Of a stretch of 11,495 nt of DNA, positions 6,466 through 11,495 are shown one piece after another. This DNA is from CAZYPU01 sp049642705 (GTDB lineage Bacteria; Omnitrophota; Gorgyraeia; JABMRN01; RBG-13-46-9). The stretch lies in NCBI GenBank assembly GCA_049642705.1, contig JBARPB010000102.1, positions 1 to 11,495 on the forward strand, given 5' to 3'. Made by a program: the position numbers and the translations under genes. Every line of letters starts with the position of its first letter. Position 1 is the first letter of the stretch. The notes beneath the pieces are model-generated. The model worked only from the letters and a program-made list of their open reading frames with translations. It did no database searches and was not told the DNA's origin.

Positions 6466-7061
6466 AGATAGACCCCGATTCGCCGGATGAAAACGTTGTT
6501 CGTTATGCGGCCGGGCTTCTTTGCGATGGCGCCCTTGTCGCTTTTCCGACAGAGACCGTATACGGAATAGGAGCGAATTTCCTGAACGAAGAGGCGATAA
6601 AAAAACTCTACCGAATTAAAGAAAGGCCGCTTGACAAGCCCTTTACCATACACATATCGAGTATTGATATGGTTAAAAAAATGCAATGCGAAATTCCCGA
6701 CTTTACAAAGGCGCTTATGAAAAAATTCTGGCCCGGCCCGCTTACGGTAATTTTAAAATCGAAAGATAGAAAACTTGGATTTAGAATGCCGAAAAATAGC
6801 GTCGCGAAGGCCCTTATAACCGAAAGCGGCGTGCCCGTGGTAGCCCCGAGCGCGAATTTCTCGGGTAAAAAGCCGCCGACCGAGGCGAAAGAAATCCCGG
6901 AAGACCTCGGTGGAGAACTTGACCTGATCCTGGACGGCGGAAAAACGGAACTTGGCAGGGAATCAACGGTCGTTGACACGACGGTTTTTCCCTATAAAAT
7001 ATTGAGGAAAGGTGCTATTCCGGAGAGCGAAATCGCACAAGTCTCGCATGAGAGCCCATGA
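6444..7061 (+). CDS. tsaC: L-threonylcarbamoyladenylate synthase (YrdC/Sua5 domain, short form)
   Basis: 205 aa, a single YrdC-like domain without the C-terminal Sua5 domain. The enzyme makes threonylcarbamoyl-AMP from threonine, bicarbonate and ATP, the precursor for t6A37 in ANN-decoding tRNAs. Motifs: VAFPTETVYGIGA (32-44), KERPLDKPFTIHI (59-71) with the Lys/Arg nucleotide contacts, FWPGPLTVIL (95-104), VVAPSANFSGKKPPT (132-146), ESTVVD (173-178) and LRKGAIP (187-193). It starts with GTG inside the 3' end of purE (22-bp overlap); this start is kept because MPETKVLKIDP matches the family N-terminus and no other standard start lies near. Position before a YwlE-like phosphatase, rpiB and glyA matches ywlC in Bacillus. 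Confidence 0.93.
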   Translation: MPETKVLKIDPDSPDENVVRYAAGLLCDGALVAFPTETVYGIGANFLNEEAIKKLYRIKERPLDKPFTIHISSIDMVKKMQCEIPDFTKALMKKFWPGPLTVILKSKDRKLGFRMPKNSVAKALITESGVPVVAPSANFSGKKPPTEAKEIPEDLGGELDLILDGGKTELGRESTVVDTTVFPYKILRKGAIPESEIAQVSHESP

Positions 7062-7528
7062 AGCCGATAAAAAAAATTCTTATAGTATGCACGGGAAACA
7101 GCTGCCGGAGCATAATGGCGGAGGGTTATCTTTCCAAAAGGCTGAATGATGTGGGAATAGACGATGCGATTATCATCTCTTCGGGAACAGGCACTGTCCC
7201 CGGCCTTAAGCCGACAAATGAAACCGTACAGGTTATGAAGGAGCACGGCATAGATGTCTCCGGTTATATTTCTTCAAGTTTATCCAAGGTGCATATAGAG
7301 AACGCCGAGGTGATTCTTACCATGACCCAGGGGCACAAAGATATAATTTCGCACATAATACCGGCAGCAAAGGGCAAGGTTTATCTTTTGAGGGAGTTTT
7401 CTTCCGAGCAGGAACGAAAAAAAAATTCTATAGCCGACCCTATCGGCAAACCCATTGAGTTTTACAGGGGGGTTTTCGAAATTATAAAAGATTCTGTGGA
7501 AGGATTTGTAAAATGGCTAGAAAAATAG
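7058..7528 (+). CDS. ywlE: Low-molecular-weight protein phosphatase, YwlE-like
   Basis: 156 aa, a complete LMW-PTP fold. The phosphate loop CTGNSCRS (11-18) supplies nucleophile Cys11 and Arg17, followed by MAEGYL, and DPIG (127-130) supplies the general acid Asp127. This family dephosphorylates proteins at tyrosine or, in the YwlE branch, arginine. In YwlE the residue two before the loop Arg is a Thr that favours phosphoarginine, while classical tyrosine phosphatases have Ile; here it is Ser15, so substrate cannot be fixed from the loop alone. The order tsaC-phosphatase-rpiB-glyA supports the YwlE branch. No McsB-type arginine kinase is in the window. The start overlaps the tsaC stop by 4 bp (ATGA). 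Confidence 0.88.
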   Translation: MKPIKKILIVCTGNSCRSIMAEGYLSKRLNDVGIDDAIIISSGTGTVPGLKPTNETVQVMKEHGIDVSGYISSSLSKVHIENAEVILTMTQGHKDIISHIIPAAKGKVYLLREFSSEQERKKNSIADPIGKPIEFYRGVFEIIKDSVEGFVKWLEK

Positions 7529-7965
7529 CAATAGGTTCAGACCACGGCGGGTTTAAATTGAAGGAGCTGCTTAAAAAATACCTCTCCGGAAAGGGTTACG
7601 TGGTAGAGGATTTCGGCGCGTATACCGGGAGGCCGCCTTGCGACTACCCGCTTGTGGGTTACAAGGTGGCAAGGAGCGTCTCAAAGGGTCGCCTTAAGAG
7701 GGCGATTCTCATATGCAAGACAGGCATCGGCATGGCTATCATAGCGAATAAATTACCGAACGTGCGCTCGGGCGTCTGCAGTACGGTCCGCCAGGCGAAG
7801 ACATCACGCCTTCACAACGACACCAACGTCCTTAGCCTCGCGGCAAAATATATAACCGCCGACAAGGCCAAAAGAATCGTAAGCGTATGGCTTAAAACGA
7901 AAGCACTGGGTGCAAGGCACAAGAGGCGGGTAAAACAGATTAAGAAACTGGAGAGAAAAGGATGA
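7513..7965 (+). CDS. rpiB: Ribose 5-phosphate isomerase B (RpiB/LacAB family)
   Basis: 150 aa, typical. It interconverts ribulose 5-phosphate and ribose 5-phosphate, feeding PRPP for the purine pathway encoded upstream. N-terminal KIAIGSDHGGFKLKE (4-18), DYP (44-46), the active-site loop ILICKTGIGMAIIANK (65-80) with catalytic Cys68, VRSGVC (84-89) and RLHNDTNVLSLA (99-110) with the conserved His are all present. The residue after the catalytic Cys is Lys where E. coli RpiB has Gly (CGTG), within the anion-hole loop. The C-terminus is basic (RHKRRVKQIKKLERKG). ATG 7513 lies 16 bp inside the preceding gene, and homology begins right there. LacA/LacB are alternatives by fold, but they come as a pair; here there is one copy. 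Confidence 0.94.
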   Translation: MARKIAIGSDHGGFKLKELLKKYLSGKGYVVEDFGAYTGRPPCDYPLVGYKVARSVSKGRLKRAILICKTGIGMAIIANKLPNVRSGVCSTVRQAKTSRLHNDTNVLSLAAKYITADKAKRIVSVWLKTKALGARHKRRVKQIKKLERKG

Positions 7966-9233
7966 AGCCATTCAGCCGTTTAAAAAAAGAAGACCCGCAG
8001 ATTTTTAAAGCCATATTAGGCGAAACCAGGCGGCAAAGCGAAAAATTAGAACTCATCGCGAGCGAGAATTTTGCATCGAGAGCCGTGATCGACGCTGAGG
8101 CGAGCGTCATGATGAATAAATATGCCGAAGGGTACCCCGGTCGCAGGTGGTACAACGGCTGCGAGTTCGTCGATGCCGCGGAAGAGCTTGCCATAAAAAG
8201 GGCTAAGCAACTTTTTGGCGCCGAACACGTAAACGTCCAGCCGCACTCGGGCTCACAGGCCAACATGGCGGTGTACTTTTCCATGCTTAATATAGGGGAC
8301 ACGGTTTTGGCGATGGACCTAAGGTGCGGCGGCCACCTTACGCACGGGCACATACATAACTTCTCGGGAAAATATTTCAACGTGATACCTTACGGGGTAA
8401 ATAAGAATACCGAACGCCTTGATTACGCCGAGATACGCCGCCTTGCAAAAACCAACAGGCCGAAGATGATACTCGCCGGAGCGAGCGCATATCCGAGAAT
8501 CATAGATTTCGAGAAATTCAGGAAAATCTGCGACGAAGTAGAAGCTTTTCTTTTGGTTGACATGGCCCATATTGCGGGGCTTATCGCCTGCGGGCTTCAT
8601 CCGAACCCGGTAAAATACGCAGAATTTGTCACTGCCACCACGCATAAGACGCTTCGCGGGCCCCGTTCCGGCATAATCCTGTGTAAAAAACAATTTGCAA
8701 AAAAAATAGACAAGGAAATTTTCCCGGGCATCCAGGGCGGGCCGTTTATGCACGTCATAGCGGCAAAGGCCGTTTGTTTTAAGGAAGCACTTAAACCGTC
8801 GTTCAAAAAATACCAGGGGCAGGTTATAAAAAATGCCAAAGCGCTTTCTGCGGCGCTTTCCGTAAAAGGTTTCCGGATTGTTTCAGGAGGCACGGATAAC
8901 CACTTACTTCTTATTGACCTTACGAATAAGAGTATCACCGGACGCGAGGCAAGCTGTGTTTTAGACAAAGTCGGCATAACCGTTAATAAAAACCTTATTC
9001 CATTTGACACCCGAAGCGCCGTCGTAACAAGCGGCCTGCGCCTCGGGACGCCCGCGCTTACTACACGCGGCATGAAGGAAAAAGAAATGGCGAAAATCGC
9101 CGAACTCATCGACGGGACGTTAAAAATGCGCAAAAACAGCGCAAAGCTTTCTTCAGTCAAAAAAGAGGTAAGAAAGCTTACCGGAAAATTCCCGCTTTAT
9201 AAGGATCTGACAGGAGACTTAAAACGCGCATGA
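7962..9233 (+). CDS. glyA: Serine hydroxymethyltransferase
   Basis: 423 aa, normal. PLP enzyme converting serine and tetrahydrofolate to glycine and methylene-THF; both products serve purine synthesis (glycine for PurD, one-carbon units for the formyltransfer steps). Landmarks: ELIASENFAS (31-39 region), YAEGYPGRRWYNGCEFVD (54-71), NVQPHSGSQANMAVY (91-105), GGHLTHG (123-129), FLLVDMAHIAGLIA (196-209) and VTATTHKTLRGPRSG (223-237) with PLP lysine Lys229, then RLGTPALTTRGM near the C-terminus. The dipeptide before GGHLTHG is Arg-Cys where Ser-His or Ala-His is common. The start overlaps the rpiB stop by 4 bp, and AAAAGG just upstream can act as Shine-Dalgarno. The rpiB-glyA neighbourhood is the same as in Bacillus ywlF-glyA. 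Confidence 0.97.
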   Translation: MKPFSRLKKEDPQIFKAILGETRRQSEKLELIASENFASRAVIDAEASVMMNKYAEGYPGRRWYNGCEFVDAAEELAIKRAKQLFGAEHVNVQPHSGSQANMAVYFSMLNIGDTVLAMDLRCGGHLTHGHIHNFSGKYFNVIPYGVNKNTERLDYAEIRRLAKTNRPKMILAGASAYPRIIDFEKFRKICDEVEAFLLVDMAHIAGLIACGLHPNPVKYAEFVTATTHKTLRGPRSGIILCKKQFAKKIDKEIFPGIQGGPFMHVIAAKAVCFKEALKPSFKKYQGQVIKNAKALSAALSVKGFRIVSGGTDNHLLLIDLTNKSITGREASCVLDKVGITVNKNLIPFDTRSAVVTSGLRLGTPALTTRGMKEKEMAKIAELIDGTLKMRKNSAKLSSVKKEVRKLTGKFPLYKDLTGDLKRA

Positions 9234-9685
9234 AGAAGATAAAAAGGCCGACCTGGGACGAATATTTTTTATCCATCGCGAAACTCGTATCAAAACGCTC
9301 TACCTGTTTGAGGAGAAAGGTGGGGGCGGTTCTTGTGAAGGATAAAAGGATTCTTGCCACGGGCTATAACGGCGCGCCGTCAAATATAACGCACTGCGAA
9401 AAAACGGGTTGCCTGCGGGATAAACTTAAAATCTCCTCGGGAGAGCGCCACGAACTTTGCCGCGGGTTGCATGCTGAGCAAAATGCGCTTCTCCAGGCGG
9501 CCCTTCACGGCGTAAGCGCCGAAGGCGCAAAAATATACGCAACCACCCAGCCGTGCATTATATGCGCGAAAATGCTCATAAACGCCGGAATAAAAGAAGT
9601 CATCATAGCCGGCCGTTATCCCGACAAGATGGCCCGTGACTTTTTGAAGGAAGCGAAGGTAAAAGTAAGAGTTATTAAGTCATGA
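9230..9685 (+). CDS. comEB: dCMP deaminase (ComEB family)
   Basis: 151 aa. Deoxycytidylate deaminase makes dUMP from dCMP, the precursor of dTMP; its partner reaction, thymidylate synthase, uses the methylene-THF made by GlyA. Zinc-dependent cytidine deaminase fold: HAEQNAL (81-87) with zinc His81 and proton-shuttle Glu83, and PCIICAKM (108-115) with zinc Cys109 and Cys112. RPTWDEYFLSIAKLVSKRS (6-24), RKVGAVLVKDKRILATGYNGAPS and GERHELCRGL (71-80) are characteristic of the dCMP branch as opposed to riboflavin or guanine deaminases. It starts with ATG overlapping the glyA stop by 4 bp; GGAGA lies about 12 nt upstream, rather far. A competence role, as the name suggests in Bacillus, is not implied. 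Confidence 0.92.
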   Translation: MKKIKRPTWDEYFLSIAKLVSKRSTCLRRKVGAVLVKDKRILATGYNGAPSNITHCEKTGCLRDKLKISSGERHELCRGLHAEQNALLQAALHGVSAEGAKIYATTQPCIICAKMLINAGIKEVIIAGRYPDKMARDFLKEAKVKVRVIKS

Positions 9686-10131
9686 AGTGCCCTTACTGCC
9701 GCAGTAAACGAGACAAGGTTGTCGATTCCCGCTCCATCCGCAGCAACCAGGCCGTCCGAAGGCGCAGGGAATGCCTGAAGTGCCACAAGAGATACACCAC
9801 CTACGAATACGTCGAGGAAATTCCGATCATGGTGATAAAATCCGACGGACGCCGTGAGCCGTTTGACAGGCAGAAGGTTTTAAACGGCCTCATAAAAGCG
9901 TGCGAGAAACGGCCGATAAGCCTGGAGAGGCTCGAGGGCATCGTTACAAAAGTGCAAACGCAGCTTCAGAATAAATTCGTAAAAGAGGTAAAATCCAAGG
10001 TAATCGGCGAAATGCTCATGAAGGCGCTTCACTCGCTCGACGAGGTCGCATACGTCCGGTTCGCCTCCGTCTACCGCCAGTTCCGCGACGTCTCCCAGTT
10101 CACGAAGGAACTAAAGAAGTTCCTTAAGTAA
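9682..10131 (+). CDS. nrdR: Transcriptional repressor NrdR
   Basis: 149 aa, exactly the usual size. NrdR is the nucleotide-sensing repressor of ribonucleotide reductase genes. The N-terminal zinc ribbon has Cys3-x2-Cys6 and Cys31-x2-Cys34, with the family core VVDSRSIR and RRRRECLKCHKRYTTYE (26-42). An ATP-cone domain follows (about 49-139): VIKSDGRREPFDRQKVLNGL, KACEKRPIS, and VAYVRFASVYRQFRDV. It overlaps the deaminase stop by 4 bp and is the last gene of the run; pairing with glyA and a dCMP deaminase puts dNTP control beside dNTP supply. No ribonucleotide reductase gene and no NrdR-box pair are visible in the window. The stop abuts that of the opposing gene with no spacer. Confidence 0.97.
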   Translation: MKCPYCRSKRDKVVDSRSIRSNQAVRRRRECLKCHKRYTTYEYVEEIPIMVIKSDGRREPFDRQKVLNGLIKACEKRPISLERLEGIVTKVQTQLQNKFVKEVKSKVIGEMLMKALHSLDEVAYVRFASVYRQFRDVSQFTKELKKFLK

Positions 10132-11495
10132 TCAAATCCTGTCCAGATCGACGGTGAGGGTGGAGTTGGCGCGCTGTTTCAAGAACCAGTCCTGGAGGGC
10201 CTTCATTTTTTTCGCGGCAAGAACTTTATTACGGTAGGTGTCTTTTTCCTTCTCGAATTTTTCCTCATCTATAGAATGGAACCCGACCGGTTCGATAAGG
10301 GCGTAACCCTTTCGCACCTCTATCGGTTTCGAAATTTCATCCTTTTTAAGCTTGAATGCGTCATCGACGATTGCGTACGACTCGCCTATTCCCTCTATGT
10401 AGTCAAACCTTGAAATAAAGCCCGTGCGGCCGAGTTTAAGGCCGTGTTTTTCAGAAAGAACGGCAAGTGTCATCTCGCCGGATTTCGCTTCCTCGTACAA
10501 TTTATCCGTCTCTTTCAGGGCAAGGCCTTTCGCTTTTTCGTCCTTGATCAGGCCCGTTATATAGACAGTAACCTCTTCGGCGGATTTGATGCGCGGCGCC
10601 CTTTTTTCCTTTACCATTATAATAAAAGAAGTACCTATTTCATTATCGTCAACCATTGGCGCAACCTCCGCCAGGGGCTTAAGATTAAAGGAAACCGCGC
10701 CGATATTTCTTATGTTTCCCATTCCGGGAACGATTTCGTCCTGAGAGAAAGGGGGTGTTTCTTTTATGCTTAAACCGAAGCGCCGGGCGATTTTTTCCAT
10801 GTTGCGCGGCCGAGCTCTTAATTTTTCATAAACTTCCTTCATTTCCGCGAGCGCTTTTTCCTTTGCGCCTTGTTCTTTGTGCGTGAAGGCGATATACTGA
10901 AGGACGATTTTCTCCGGTTCCGTAAAGCGCTCCTTGTCACTATTATAAAATAACACTATTTCTTCTTCGGAAACAACCGCCTTTTCCGTGAAATCATTTT
11001 TATCTATAACGACATAATTGAGCTTTGCCTTTTCAAATTCGTTTTCATAAAACCGACGCAGTTCCGCATCTCCGACGGTTACGTTTTTTATGATACCCTC
11101 TCTAAACCTCATGGTTATGAGAAAATTCCTCACGTTTTCCTCAAATTCCCTGGGAGAAATGCCGAGCGAATTCTTTAGGAAATATTTGTAGAATTTCTCG
11201 TTAAAGACGCCGCCCCTGGTAAAAAGCGGGTGGTTCGTTATGAAATCTATGACCTCCACGTCAGAGATACGCACGCCGGCTTTTCTCGTCCCGCTTTTTA
11301 TTAATAGGTTCTCCCACGCGAGACGATTTATTAATTTCCTGTCCTTTTGAAGCTTGTCGAGCGCCTCGGGTTGGCTGAAATAGTTTAGAAAAAGCTCTAT
11401 CCGGACGTCTTTTACGCTTTTTAGGAACTCCTTAACGGAGACCTTCCTGCCGGAGATCCTTCCGACATATTTAAACGGGAACCTCCTCTTTGAAA
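10132..11495 (-). CDS. 5'-truncated PpiD/SurA-type periplasmic folding factor
   Basis: The minus-strand frame is open to the right edge, so the gene begins beyond the window; the GTG at 11274 is an internal Val. 453 residues are visible. The first about 175 match the SurA/PpiD N-terminal chaperone region: VGRISGRKVSVKEF (about 10-23), a helical stretch, AWENLLIKSG, then VSDEEV-like ISDVEVIDFI, HPLFTRGGVFNEKFY and LGISPREFEENVRNFL. Two parvulin-like segments follow (from about 195 and about 300), ending DEISKPIEVRKGYALIEP. Both lack the histidines of active parvulins, so it is probably a chaperone and not an isomerase, as for E. coli PpiD. A membrane anchor or signal peptide would be in the missing N-terminus; the window cannot show it. 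It is transcribed toward nrdR, tail to tail, and is unrelated in function to the nucleotide genes. Confidence 0.85.
   Translation of the reverse strand, partial: SKRRFPFKYVGRISGRKVSVKEFLKSVKDVRIELFLNYFSQPEALDKLQKDRKLINRLAWENLLIKSGTRKAGVRISDVEVIDFITNHPLFTRGGVFNEKFYKYFLKNSLGISPREFEENVRNFLITMRFREGIIKNVTVGDAELRRFYENEFEKAKLNYVVIDKNDFTEKAVVSEEEIVLFYNSDKERFTEPEKIVLQYIAFTHKEQGAKEKALAEMKEVYEKLRARPRNMEKIARRFGLSIKETPPFSQDEIVPGMGNIRNIGAVSFNLKPLAEVAPMVDDNEIGTSFIIMVKEKRAPRIKSAEEVTVYITGLIKDEKAKGLALKETDKLYEEAKSGEMTLAVLSEKHGLKLGRTGFISRFDYIEGIGESYAIVDDAFKLKKDEISKPIEVRKGYALIEPVGFHSIDEEKFEKEKDTYRNKVLAAKKMKALQDWFLKQRANSTLTVDLDRI

Noticed and set aside
10105..10125. Terminator hairpin at the end of nrdR (AAGGAAC/GTTCCTT)
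   Set aside because: A 7-bp stem with a 7-nt loop exists inside the last codons, but neither strand has a T-run after it and the stem is A/T-rich.
11272..11274. GTG (minus strand) as the start of the folding-factor gene
   Set aside because: The frame upstream is open for 73 more residues and encodes the conserved N-terminal GRISGRKVSVKEF block, so this is an internal Val.

Overview
The window looks like a chromosomal segment of an uncultured Gram-negative-type bacterium, most plausibly Candidatus Omnitrophota. That assignment is inference. It rests on the first gene, a PIG-L/LmbE deacetylase half joined to a C-terminal module of a style I associate with large Omnitrophota fusion proteins, together with an envelope-type PpiD/SurA chaperone and moderate G+C. 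Coding is dense. There are no tRNA or rRNA genes, no CRISPR array and no recognisable mobile element.

Positions 1-1485 hold the 3' part of the fusion-protein gene, whose frame stays open to the left edge, followed by a 56-codon acidic small ORF with a near-perfect Shine-Dalgarno. Positions 1486-1622 are the control region of the main operon: a consensus sigma-70-type promoter (TTGACA, 17 bp, TATAAA) with an 18-bp perfect palindrome over its spacer and -10, then a 79-bp cluster of four 14-bp inverted-repeat arms that can fold into one long leader hairpin.

Positions 1623-10131 are one tightly packed run of eleven same-strand genes: purB, purC, purM, purD, purE, tsaC/sua5, a ywlE-like low-molecular-weight phosphatase, rpiB, glyA, a dCMP deaminase (comEB-like) and nrdR. 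Eight of the ten junctions overlap, six of them by exactly 4 bp. The first half makes five enzymes of de novo purine synthesis. The second half follows the Bacillus ywlC-ywlE-ywlF(rpiB)-glyA order and supplies ribose 5-phosphate and one-carbon units. It then adds a pyrimidine deoxynucleotide enzyme and the repressor of ribonucleotide reductase, so the unit reads as a nucleotide-supply superoperon with t6A tRNA modification and a protein phosphatase embedded.

Positions 10132-11495 hold, on the minus strand, the 3' part of a PpiD/SurA-type periplasmic folding factor. Its stop codon directly abuts the nrdR stop, and its frame stays open past the right edge, so both window ends cut genes.

I found no clearly unprecedented system. 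The points most worth a second look are the small ORF, the promoter-overlapping operator with its palindromic leader, the unusual C-terminal module of the first gene, and spacers built entirely from short repeats.
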